The position numbers and the translations under genes were made by a program. The notes beneath the pieces are model-generated. The model made no database searches. It was not told where the DNA came from and was given only the letters and a program-made list of their open reading frames with translations. 64,000 nucleotides of DNA, taken from positions 248,001 to 312,000 of the forward strand of contig CAWZYM010000176.1 in the NCBI GenBank assembly GCA_963966185.1, given 5' to 3'. Shown piece by piece: positions 36,156 to 46,543 of this stretch (position 1 is its first letter; each line of letters begins with the position of its first letter). This stretch comes from Rhabditoides inermis. Its lineage: Eukaryota; Nematoda; Chromadorea; Rhabditida; Rhabditidae.

Positions 36156-38596
36156 TCCCTCTCTCCCTTTCTCCCTCTTTTCTCTTTGATTCCTCTCTCT
36201 CCTAGATGTGCTTTGCTCTCATCATCGACAAGCACACCAACCAGTTTCTGCTCGACTACGCTCTCCGGGTAGCTACTGTAGCTACCGTATGCATTCTATA
36301 CTACCGTAACCAGGGTTCGAACGCGGCCCGGAACGAGTTGCATGCCAAGCTCACCGCCGAGGGCCGATTCCGCACCAGCAGCATTCTCGTGAGTCACATT
36401 ATCGATCGGCTATCGATCAATAATTAAACTGGATTTTTCGGTTGGACTAATTTAACTGGACTAATTGAGAATTGACTCTCGACTAAAAAACCCGGCACCC
36501 AAAAAGTCTATGAATCAATATTATTCGGTGAATTCGTAACACTTATTATCTTTTAAAAGGACTTCCGTAAGAGAAGAGTTTGTGTTACTCAACGTAATGC
36601 AACAAAAGCTCATGCATTTTATCAATCGAAATAGTGAACAAACCTGCTCTTTCTGCAATAAAAACTAATGCGAGCAAATGTTGTATGTCGGGAAATTGAT
36701 TTCGGTATCCGATCATTATATATAACTTGTTGAACTATTGGAGCAGGTTTGTGTACTATTTCGATTGATAAAATGCATGAGCTTTTGTTGCATTACGTTG
36801 AGTAACACAAACTCTTCTCTTACGGAAGTCCTTTTAAAAGATAATGAATGTACTTTTATTGGATTTCATATAAATCTATCTACATTAACATGAACCACAA
36901 AACATTTTTTAAAAAGAAATCCAACAGTTCACCCACCTTGTTGAGTCCAAAATTGTATAAAATTTGCAAAAAAAGAGTTTAGGTAATGCTGATGGGAAAA
37001 TTTACAATTCCAATGTCATTTCTATGTAAAATCATATATTACAAAAGGTTTGCCGCCAGCCGGAACCGAACTCGAGCCATGTGTCTCAACGGGCGCAATC
37101 GCTAACCACAACACTACTGTGCGCATTGCACAGCACGCGATCTAAACGATATCAGTGCAATCCACAGGCAGTGCGGATTGTGCACCTCCTGTCTGCTGGG
37201 GGCAGCCGGTGCGCGCCACCCCCCCCCCCCCTAGAAAACGTTCCGTACACGGGGGATTGCCTGCCCCTCAGGGGGCGCGCGCGCGTATCTCGCTTCCTAC
37301 AACAGCTAGCGTTACCAAAATCGAAACTTAACCATTTTCTAACATCCTGATAACATCTATCAGCATCACATTGTTCTCGTAAAGATTCTAAGGAACCTTT
37401 CGTTCAATCGCCTTTTGCCGATTCTAGCGCGCGACTAGGGTTAACACAAACCAACCAGCGCTGCCGCGCTGGTTGTAATTGTTGCAAACTGTTCTTTTAT
37501 CGTAACACTAACTTTGCAAGAAGCTCAAATTAATCTCTTACCGTAACACTTATCTTTGCAAGAAGCTCAAATTATTCCTCTACCGTAACACTTATCTTTG
37601 CAAGAAGCTCAAATTATTTTCCTACCGTAACACTTATCTTTGCAAGAAGATCAAATTATTCTCTTACCGTAACACTTATCTTCGCAAAAAAATCAAATTA
37701 TTCCCCTACCGTAACACTTTTCTTTGCAAGAAGCTCAAATTATTCTCCTACCGTAACACTTATGTTTGCAAGAAGATCAAATTATTCTCTTACCGTAACA
37801 CTTTTCTTCGCAAAAAGATCAAATTATTTTCTTACCGTAACACTTATCTTTGCAAGAAGCTCAAATTATTTTCCTACCGTAACACTTATCTTTGCAAGAA
37901 GATCAAATTATTCTCTTACCGTAACACTTATCTTCGCAAAAAAATCAAATTATTCCCCTACCGTAACACTTTTCTTTGCAAGAAGCTCAAATTATTCTCC
38001 TACCGTAACACTTATGTTTGCAAGAAGATCAAATTATTCTCTTACCGTAACACTTTTCTTCGCAAAAAGATCAAATTATTTTCTTACCGTAACACTTATC
38101 TTTGCAAGAAGCTCAAATTATTCTCCTACCGTAACACTTATCTTTGCAAGAAGATCAAATTATTCTCCCACCGTAACACTTATCTTTGCAAGAAGATCAA
38201 ATTATTCTCCTACCGTAACACTTGCCTTTGTAAGAAGCTCGAATTATCCTCTTTCCGCAACACTAATCTTTGCAAGAAGATCAAATTATTCTCCTAAAGT
38301 CGTCACCATGTTCGTGACCATGCACGTTTCATAGGTTGTGGCACATACTTCAAATAATTTCTTTTTGAAAGAAAGGTCACAATTTGTCATAGGCAAGCAA
38401 TCCGTGATCTTTGCTGAGACCATTGGACATGGTGTGGATCTCTTCAAATAGGCGAATGCAACGTGCTTGCGCGCGAATAGTTATCCTGGAGAAGTGGAGG
38501 GGCCTTTACACATACGCTGTTTTTCAGGAGCGTCTCAACGAGGTGCGCGAGAAGACGTTCCATGTGTGCAAGTACGAGAGACGTGCGAAGGCGTAA
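34046..38596 (+). CDS. BTB/POZ domain protein, copy 1
   Basis: About fourteen exons. An N-terminal region starts at MEEGEALPSTFGEL and has a MATH-like strand FVHTWNVTTTERD and IEILLLCVDVHGR. Then comes the BTB core LHDFTIICRDGRATYPKALL with LYATSTFFRDWFDSRGYDAV, then helices ENILRLIERFCVQRW, WVRNQLIRQLIE, VRMLVFVHEFRRLYEVEE and MCFALIIDKHTNQF. It ends ERLNEVREKTFHVCKYERR with TAA at 38594-38596. The order suggests a BATH-like adaptor, possibly for CUL3, by family only. I could not join the exon ending near NDKR (about 35291) to the BTB exon at 35329 in phase; the tttccag acceptor is clear but its donor is not, so the model is unsure there. Introns hold GA/CT repeats, a long minisatellite and two insertions. 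A KCTD-like fragment follows 336 bp downstream. Confidence 0.7.
34245..34322. repeat. CT microsatellite in BTB intron 1
   Basis: Begins about 12 bases after the gtgagtgag donor. Copy 2 has a longer version with CA repeats (46350-46545). Confidence 0.95.
34530..34635. repeat. GA microsatellite in BTB intron
   Basis: Starts directly at the donor (gtacgagagaga) and runs to the ctgcag acceptor. Confidence 0.95.
35850..35927. repeat. GA microsatellite in BTB intron
   Basis: Starts directly at the gtgagagaga donor and ends at the gagactcag acceptor, so the repeat is the intron. Confidence 0.95.
36112..36180. repeat. CT microsatellite in BTB intron
   Basis: Starts at the gtcagctctctc donor and ends at a tctctcctag acceptor. 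Confidence 0.95.
36545..36845. mobile_element. Snapback MITE with ~105-bp inverted arms
   Basis: Left arm begins attatcttttaaaagg and the right arm ends with its complement. The arms pair almost perfectly for about 105 bp around a 90-bp loop. Copy 2 lacks it, so it inserted after the duplication or was lost there. The target duplication is ambiguous (AT or TA). Confidence 0.75.
37048..37130 (-). mobile_element. tRNA-like SINE head
   Basis: On minus a segment reads GTTGTGGTTAGCGATTGCGC (A-box-like) and about 30 nt later GAGTTCGGTTCC (B-box-like, GGTTCGANNCC type). That spacing is typical of tRNA-derived SINEs. It is part of the 36846-37470 insertion missing from copy 2. The tail boundary is not clear. 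Confidence 0.45.
37500..38290. repeat. Minisatellite, about 19 units of ~42 bp
   Basis: Units of gtaacacttatctttgcaag followed by aagctcaaattattctccta, in the last intron of BTB copy 1. The open frame reading ARRSNYSLTVTL repeats is a by-product. Confidence 0.95.
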
Positions 38597-38931
38597 GCGC
38601 CATCGGCTCAGGACACCTCATACCTATGACCCATCACTCATACCCTTATCAATTAATTCCCCGATTTCGTCACGCGATTTGTGCGATAAACTGTCAAAGT
38701 GATCCCGAAAGTAATGTTGAGACCAGGTTTTATAGGCGCAAGTTTTGCGCTTGCTGCTCGCTTATCACTGGGTTTTATCTGATTACCGACCGCTGCTCGA
38801 CTGCTCAGTGGCATTTGATGACCGATAAACACAAACACTGTGTGTGAGCCGAGTGTTGCCATACTGTTTTGATATTGTTTGCACTGATCGAAAATCTTTT
38901 TCATTGATTGTTATTCACTTTGTTTCATCAG

Positions 38932-39400
38932 ATGTCCAGAAAACCTTCATCCGCCAAGCTGTCGTCTTTACCGCCGCAGCAAAGGGTGAGAATACTCAGT
39001 GTTTTTGGTGAAACGACTGAAAATGTTTTGTCACATTATCAGTCTAGGTTGTCCACTTCGGAGCACTAGTTGAGTTATTCAGAACAATAACATGGTAGAT
39101 TCTCGGTTTCGACTCCTCGCGCAAAGATCATATTATTGCGGAAGTTATCTTATCAGGTTGAGAGAGGGATTCCTCTTATTCCTCTTAATCCTTTTTTTTC
39201 TGCCAGCGCGCGATCGCGTGCCTTTCTCTGTTATTCCCCCGACCCCTGAACAATGCTGTGCGGCGGAGGACACTAACCGGATTGGAACTCGATTTTGCTA
39301 CTCTCTACATCTACGGCATTGCCCGACGAAGTCGCGCCCGGAATCACAGCTCATTCGGCAAATGACCTACTGCACCTCAATGTAGGAGGAACAAAATGGG
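38932..39400 (+). pseudogene. KCTD-like gene, truncated copy 1
   Basis: First exon (MSRKPSSAKLSSLPPQQR) and most of the second (EVAPGITAHSANDLLHLNVG) remain. An insertion near 39160-39300 replaces the acceptor of exon 2. The T1 exons 3 and 4 are gone, replaced near 39500 by a piece matching 25880-26080. Nonfunctional as a KCTD protein. Confidence 0.7.
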
Positions 39401-39697
39401 TTTTCGAACAATGGTCATAATCAATAACATGCAATAGAGAACTCACAAAACACGAATTTGATTGATTTGGTTTTCCTCTTACCCTTTGAACCTTCCAACA
39501 ATCAGCAGCTGAACTAATTGTTATGCTTATGATTTGACGGTTTTGTTATTACACACACCAATAATTGATTTTGTGAGTCACTCCAGGTCCACTGGACCGC
39601 TTGATCCGATCGGATCTGTCGGCCGAGAACCTGCATTGGTTCCGCGATCAGTGCCAGGGCGGACTTGTTGAAGCCTATGACCTACATTATAAAAGTA

Positions 39698-39889
39698 TAG
39701 TCGGATTGGATCTTATATGTCATTTGTGACATTTCACATGTTGTGCAGTTTTGTGCAACACATCATGTATACCTTCGAAGATACAAAACGCTTTGTGAGA
39801 GGGGATCGAACCCATGGGCAGATCGCAACGGCACAAAACTGCACACCATGTGAAATGTCACGGATGGCATATAGGATCCAATCCGACTA
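39698..39889. mobile_element. 192-bp MITE with TA target and tRNA-like B box
   Basis: Termini TAGTCGGATTGGATC with its complement at the other end; arms about 57 bp. TA duplicated at 39696-39697 and 39890-39891; the empty site aaaagtaggtg is seen at 26066-26080. The loop holds GGTTCGATCCCC on minus, matching the Pol III B-box consensus. Confidence 0.85.
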
Positions 39890-40139
39890 TAGGTGTTGTT
39901 ATTATGAAACACCCACAACATCAGTTCTGCGAGACTTTTAACAGTGAATTCGTTTGTTCTCTCTATTTAAGCATGTGCTCACTTGAGAACGGTTTAATTA
40001 CCCAAGTTTGAGGCGCTCCGGCAATCCGTGTATAGAGAGCGGAGGGAACACTCGAGCCGAACCCACCACTCACCCCACACTCACACAGATACTACTATAT
40101 TCTACTACGGGTTTCTACTGACACATTTACTGATACGGG

Positions 40140-41417
40140 ATGGCTGTGCAGCTCGCTTCGCAGTCTCAGCAGCCGCCTGTGGGCTCGGACGACGGCTTCC
40201 ACTCGTGTGGTTCCTCTGACGAGGCCCCCATCGACCGTATCGCAAACCACATCGGACAGCTCGCCTCCACGACTTCGGATTCCCCTTTTCCTCGACATCC
40301 TCCAAGGCTGCATCTGACAGCGGCGCCAGCAGCGGCGGAGACGCCGATCACACCATGGTCGACACCAGGATGACGGACGCGGCCCCGGGCGGGGGCTCGC
40401 AGCTTCCGGGAGCGTGGTTCTACGACGAGGCAGCGGACGGCGGCGCAGAGTCGGCGGATGACGATGCGTACTCCCTGCACGGGATCCGCGCCGCGCTGTC
40501 GACTCGCAACGTGACGGAGTCTGTGGAGGTGCCTTCGAGTGAGCACGTGGCGGAGATAGTGGGAAGACAAAGCTGCAAGATCAAGGCTCTTCGGGCGAAG
40601 ACGAACACGTACATCAAGACTCCGGTGCGGGAAGAGAAGCCGGTGTTCGTGGTGACTGGCCGACAGGAGGACGTGCTGGTGGCGAAGCGGGAGATAGAGT
40701 GCGCCGCCGAACACTTCACCCAGATCCGAGCCTTGCGCCGCCACAGCCGAGGTGGCGTGCCTGCCCCCGGCCACGTGACTGCGTACGTGCGGGTGCCGCT
40801 GGTGGTCCGGCCCAAGGGGGCTACGATCAAGCGCATCCAGCAGGACACCCACACATACATCATCACTCCCAGCCGCGAGCAAGAGCCCATCTTAGAGGTG
40901 ACGGGTCTTCCGTCGAACGTGGATGCTGCTCGGAAGGAGATCGAGCAGCACATCTACCAGCGCACTGGCAGCATTTCCATCACGGACCTCTCGACGCAGC
41001 TGGGCAGCTTCGAGATGCCCCCTCTGGCGCCGCTGCAGATGGCCGTCGGAGGACAGCGCGCCTCGTACGGCAGCCTGGCCCGCCAGCAGCCTGGGCAGCA
41101 GTGGCCGAGGAGCGGGTCGGTGTCTGGCAGCGGGTCGGCTGCGGCCATGGAGCAACGCCTACCACAGCCTCGGCATCGGAGCTGAGATGGCAGGATGTGA
41201 GTGTGACTATCGATTGGTTATGGATTGATTACCGTGTTTTTTTCAGCCCCAGCTGTTTGCTGCGCGGATGGTGTCTGGTTCGTTGTGGGGAGTGCAGCAA
41301 GAGATGTGGGGAATGACGAGGGACGAGGGTCCGGGAGACTCACCCCCTATGGCTGCCATGGGATTTTTCATCTCCTCCATCTGGAGCACCGAGCACACGG
41401 ACCCGCTCCACGTGTAG
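40140..41417 (+). CDS. MEX-3-like double-KH RNA-binding protein, degenerate
   Basis: Two KH domains in MEX-3 order: KH1 [20 protein letters not shown] with [20 protein letters not shown], then KH2 [20 protein letters not shown] with [13 protein letters not shown]-3 proteins bind mRNA 3' UTRs and repress translation in early embryos. Both GXXG loops are altered: GRQS for GRQG in KH1 and RPKG for GPKG in KH2, and about five residues before KH2's loop are missing. The body (40140 to about 41200) has no intron; one intron (about 41197-41246) precedes a final exon [20 protein letters not shown] ending at 41417. The frame is inconsistent: [14 protein letters not shown] runs in one frame, the KH part (from about 40295) in another, and [15 protein letters not shown] returns to the first. 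A one-base change near CCCCTTTT (40286-40293) would explain the first shift. Either sequence errors or a decaying retrocopy-like paralogue. Confidence 0.75.
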
Positions 41418-42169
41418 GTCCGTTTCCCTGTCCCCGCTTCCCCCACGCACCCCCTCTAATACGAGTCGATTAAGCAGAGCCCCCCCCCCCCGGAGTTGAA
41501 ATGCGGACTATTTATATCGCAGAGTGTATTTTACCACACAAGATTGCATTTTTAGTATTATATAGAGGATTGGAGAGATAGTTTGGCGGTTGTTTGTATG
41601 CATTCCGATTGGCGAGTATTAATTAATATGGCCTGGCGCCCCTCCCTCACCTCGCCCCTTCTATACCAGTACAGTGTGCGTTATTTTCTTTCAATTCACT
41701 ACTGACTATATATTTCATAGCTAACACTGTATTTTGTATATTCACTCCTACGACCCCCGTTTTGCACTTACTTTTCCAACTTTCAGCCAGTGGCGCTTTT
41801 AGTACTAGTATTACATATAATTCTAAATTTTATACATGTTTGAAGCATTTCCATATGAATAATTTCATCTAAAACTTGTGTTATCACATTTGCCGTAATT
41901 GACGTTATGATGTCTTGTCTTGTGTTCCTGAATTTTGTTTAAAAATATTTTCATTTCAATCATTAAAGTTACTAACTATGGTTTTTCCAGGCATGCAAAT
42001 CTTCACCACTTTCGAATCTGGTTGGCAGCCGTACGCAGCATCGCATAGGCGCCTGCAAAGCTATTGCGTGTCTCGGCAAAGCCGACGCATCTGGTCGAGA
42101 TGGTCGAGAGAAAAAGGAGAGTAGCTGGTAAAACAATAAACAACGCTGCTCAGGTATCGAACGTCTCAT
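41418..42169. other. Intergenic region, no gene seen
   Basis: Noncoding AT-rich sequence following the MEX-3-like gene, with a C run at 41479-41491. No supported exons. Confidence 0.6.
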
Positions 42170-43054
42170 CTGCTGGCAAAGTTAGCATTATACCTACATC
42201 TTTGTTCTCTTGTTTATTATCTATTCTGTTTATGGTTCTATGATTGTGTTGTCACAGCCAGTTAACAGATACATGCCAGTTTTGGATAAATGTTTGAACG
42301 TCCTTTGCAAAGTGTTATGCCATTAGTGACAGAGCCTGTGGATCTCGGATAACTTGCAAAACAAAAAAATCAGTGTTCCTTGTTTTTGCCCCATTTTTTG
42401 TATGATAGTGTTCCCAGCACAATCCGACACGACTAGCTTTTTGTAGCCTGACCACTCATCCCGAGCCCTGACTTCACAAGGTACACAACAGTCATCGTAT
42501 AGTTCTATGCTCGCAAAAAGTTGCGCGCGGTGGGGTAGATCAGAGGACGACGGAGAGTACGTTCAGCTCTCAGCAATAGCGCGCAAAACAAGAGAGGCAG
42601 GCGGTTATAGCACCGTGTGAAAACTAACGCTCTGGCGCAGGATAAAGCCCTAGTCGCAAGAGCGCTGCATCCTTTACACCGCTCATCAATCAACTCGAGT
42701 GATCAAGACGGAAGAGTGGGTACAGACTCTCACGAGTGATCCCATTTTCGAGTGGAGTCGTGTGAATAATGTCAAGAACGCATGAATGAATATAAATGCA
42801 GATCTGTGAGTGACGCGTGAGTCAAATGAGATCGGTTGCGTGTTAACTGCCATTTGTCCCACCTTTTTTGCCGAAAAGAGGTGAAGAGGTCGTTGAACAT
42901 TGGTGACAAAATCATTCAATGAAACTCTCAACAACACGTAATTGAGAAATGTTTGTGTCTTGTTCAGTTGTGTGTTCTTCCAATAGAGTGTCAACATTAT
43001 ACCGATTTTTATACCGATGAATATTACTGAATGTGAAAAAAAAACATGCTTTGC

Positions 43055-44690
43055 GCTTTGCGTCCGTGAACTTCACGCCCATGTGTAGCACATCGGTTCG
43101 GCGGGAATCTCGGCAGTCCATCGCGGCATATTGACGATATCGTCGATCTCGTCGGCTCGCGATGTGATCAGCCGCTCGTAGCCTGAATTAGTGAGAACTA
43201 AAATACAATACATGCAATTGCACTACGCACACATCCGCTTTCGGTCCCTTTCACTGGACCGAGTGTGTGATCCTACCGGACCATCATCAGTGATGAGCAG
43301 GGGCGGTGCTGCGAATGTGCTGGTGCGACTTCTCTGCGGCCGGCTCACCTTCTCGATCGGCGGCGTAGAGCGGAATGGCCGCCTCACACACCCTCTCGGA
43401 GACGCAGTAGCCTTGCAGCGTCGAAACAGGGACCACTTGAGTCTGCTTCCCCTTCGCGTCGGTCGAAAGAATTTGCACGACTGTGAAGTGCATGGATGCG
43501 TCTTGTATTATGAATGAACATACATTTGTTGGTCACGGGATCTGTGTACTGGACGTCGAAGAGTTGCACGAGCTTGTTGCGGCAGATGTCTTGAAACCAC
43601 TGCAGATTGGCGGAGGAGAGGTCGGGACGGATCAGGCGGCCGAGCAAGCCTGTGTGTTTCTCAGTACTCGAGCATCACTATCCACTGGCGAAACTCTGCG
43701 TTGTTGGAAAGTCTCGGGGGAAAAACATCTTGCGTTGCCAATGGCCGCGACAATACTCAAAACAAAAGGGTCAATTTGGCTACTCAAAGATCCAGTGGCT
43801 TTGTGTAGAAAAGACACATTATCGATTTTGAAGCCGAAATGTGCGCTGCGTCGCATATTACAGACCTAAAGATCACTCACGCCCGTGTTCGTGCTTGGCT
43901 AGTGGCAGGGCTAGGATGGCGGCTGCGAGGCGGGGCGATGCCACGATCAAGTGGCGACTGTCTACCGGCGAGACGACGTTGAACGCGAGCAGTGGCAGCG
44001 TTTGCTAAATGTTGCTTGACATGATTGCAATGCTCGTTCAAGGCCCTTCAGGAAGTAGCGAGTAGTTATACGCTGTTTGGGTGTTCACCAGTTCTTGAGT
44101 GTGTACACCAATGCTCACCTGCAATCGAAGTTGTGCGAACACGTGCGCGCCATTGTTGGCACATGTCAAGAGATCCAGGTTGGCGAACACCTAAACAGAG
44201 AGAAGTTTTGAAATAGAAATCGATATAGTTGGCCGACAGGTAAAGGTAAATGTGAAGGTATGCAGTCCCCAATTCAAGACACTTATGAGCACTGTGCGGG
44301 GTCGAAAGAAGACTGGCAGGACACCATAGCCCAGTAATTTCAATCTCTCGCCCGTCATGCCTGCAAGAATCCGAGCGATTCTCCCGGCGTCTTGGTGAAA
44401 CGACAGAGTGCCTCCATCGTTGAGTGATTGAACGATGGACCGCTGTAGCACTGAACTGATACTTGCACATCTTCATCACGACCTTTCATTCACAAACCAC
44501 ACTCGTCTCATCAGCTCGGAAGAGTTGGGCGGAGAAGCGAGTCTTGTCGGTGTCGTGAAAGCACCGATTGGGCGTTGCGACGTAGCCGAGTTCAGTGAGC
44601 GGCTGATGCAGGTCTTTGAGGATGTTGGTAGTGTAGCAGGCAATCTGCAGCAGCTGGTACACCATGGTTGGGGTGGAATGAGCATGTTCC
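43055..44690 (-). CDS. Meckelin-like ectodomain gene, copy 2, partial
   Basis: Near-identical duplicate of 30340-31970 (offset 12708). First exon MVYQLLQIACYTTNILKDLH with GYVATPNRCFHD and TRFSAQLFRADE (near 44690-44500). Then CYSGPSFNHSTMEALCRF, VFANLDLLTCANNGAHVFAQ, LALPLAKHEHG, LIRPDLSSANLQWFQDICR and QILSTDAKGKQTQVVPVSTL. Preservation of frame in both copies suggests coding function at the time of duplication. As in copy 1 there are no membrane-spanning exons, so it is partial. Identity is tentative. Confidence 0.4.
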
Positions 44691-45068
44691 ACGCAGGTTG
44701 CCGCGCGGATGCTCTGTTGCCATCATAAAAAAACACGAAAATGATGGGCGTATACGGGGTCTATGTGAAAGCAATGGAAACGCGAGGAAAGACGTGGATT
44801 CAAAATGCTGTGAAAAACCAATTTATTCGAAGTTATCCCAGAATGATTTTGTTGACACAATGGCAACTGGTATATATCTTGAAATAGTAGTGATGTTCAA
44901 ATAAGGCGACTAAAAATAGTTTTCTTGCAGGTTTCGATTTCGATGTGCACTAGTACCAAGAAAAAAATGGCCAGGAAATGGAGGACAAAACACTTAATTT
45001 TAGAAAAGGCACAATTTTGTACTGTTTTCCTTTTCTGTTATAGAAATGAGGATGCCATTAAACACGTA

Positions 45069-45565
45069 CAGTACAATCCGTAATAAGTAGAAAATTTGTA
45101 GAAATAAGTAATATTTATATTATAAGTAATAAATCACTGTAACTCCGTTCAGAGGCGGAATTTTGAGTTGCATCAAAAGAGAGAAATGTTGTTCACAGTA
45201 GTCTGCACATGATTGTGTAGTTTGTTTTGTGATTACATCAGCGTTTGGCCGGAGTTTTCTATTTAGTTTCTCTAATCGACACTGGTCATTTCTCAGTTGG
45301 AGGGAAAATGAGCGAGATTTTATGCAAATTTCACTCGACCGACCATCGTCATTTCTCTCGATATTCGTGAATATGGAGAACTCCGGCACAAAGCGATGAA
45401 ACCACAAAACAAACCACGTAGTCACATGCAGACTACAGTAAACAACAATTATCTATTTTGATGTAACTCAAAATTCCGCCTCTGAACGGAGTTACAGCGA
45501 TTTATTACTTTTAATATAAATACTACTTATTTCTACAAATTTTCATTTTATTACGGATTGTACTG
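45069..45565. mobile_element. Snapback MITE with long TIRs (TA target), copy 2
   Basis: Same 497-bp insertion as 32918-33414 at the same place in the duplicated block, flanked by TA; a few substitutions distinguish the two. Confidence 0.85.
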
Positions 45566-46148
45566 TACATGTTTGTCTTAAATGCTTTATTCATTTTACG
45601 CCATGTATGCAAGAACAACAAGACGAGTCGCGCCGTTGTAGCACTTAATGTTTCATAAAACTTGCTTGAAAACATCATTATTATTATTATATAAATAGAA
45701 GTATTGATGAACTTCCAAAACTGTTGTCCGCGTTCATGAAACACTGTTCCGAAGTGTTTATGTATCCCAACCCATAGAGTGTACTGTTGAGATTGGGGAG
45801 TAGACTTGTAGTATAGCAGGCAATCTGCAGCAGTTGGTACATCGCTCAATGACATAGGCTTGAATGGAATTCCGAATGCTCAGGTTGCCTCGGGATCTCG
45901 TCTCCATGTTGTCAGAAAAAATACGCATGATGACTGACAAATGCTCCGAATTTCTTGACATTCTTGACAATGCGAACATGAAAAGTCGTACATGAAAAAT
46001 GTTTTCGAACATAATTTTCAAACGCGAAAAAACACGGTCGAGAAAACATCGTTTTCCAGCTGGTTTTGATCGAAATATTGAAACTTCTATTCACTCGAAA
46101 TGCTGGACTTCCTTCATTCCCCTCGCTTCCCTCGCTGTGGCTGGTCCA

Positions 46149-46346
46149 ATGGAGGAGGGGGAGGCGTTGCCGTCGACCTTTGGAGAGTTGGCCATGGCTC
46201 CCGTCTTGCCGGCGGAGGAAGCGCGCACTCTCATTGGAGTGGCCAGAGCCGCGCTCGCCCCGCCGCCTGCGAGAAACGTCTACGAGGAGCTGCGACTCGT
46301 GCACACCTGGAATGTGACCACCACAGAACGCGACGAGTGAGTGAGC

Positions 46347-46389
<43 letters not shown>

Positions 46390-46493
46390 GTATCCACCTC
46401 TCTCTCTATGTCTACCTCTCTCTTTCTCTCTCTCTCTTTCTCTCTCTCTCTTTCTCTCGCTCACACACACACACACACACACACTTACACACA

Positions 46494-46543
<50 letters not shown>

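Larger units (their letters stand above)
30300..39900 (+). repeat. Segmental duplication copy 1
   Basis: Direct match to about 43020-51000. The offset is 12708 bp up to the 551-bp insertion at 32320, about 12150 bp just after it, and drifts with later indels. It carries a meckelin-like gene (minus), the full BTB gene and a truncated KCTD copy, then jumps near 39500 to sequence matching 25880-26080. It holds insertions absent from copy 2 at 32320-32870 and 36545-37470. Confidence 0.85.

Noticed and set aside
37500..38290. Possible CRISPR array (regular ~42-bp repeats)
   Set aside because: Units are contiguous tandem repeats without unique spacers, in an animal intron.
37762..38334. 190-codon frame with RSNYSLTVTL repeats
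   Set aside because: It is the intronic minisatellite; unit length and copy number vary between duplicates without selection for frame.
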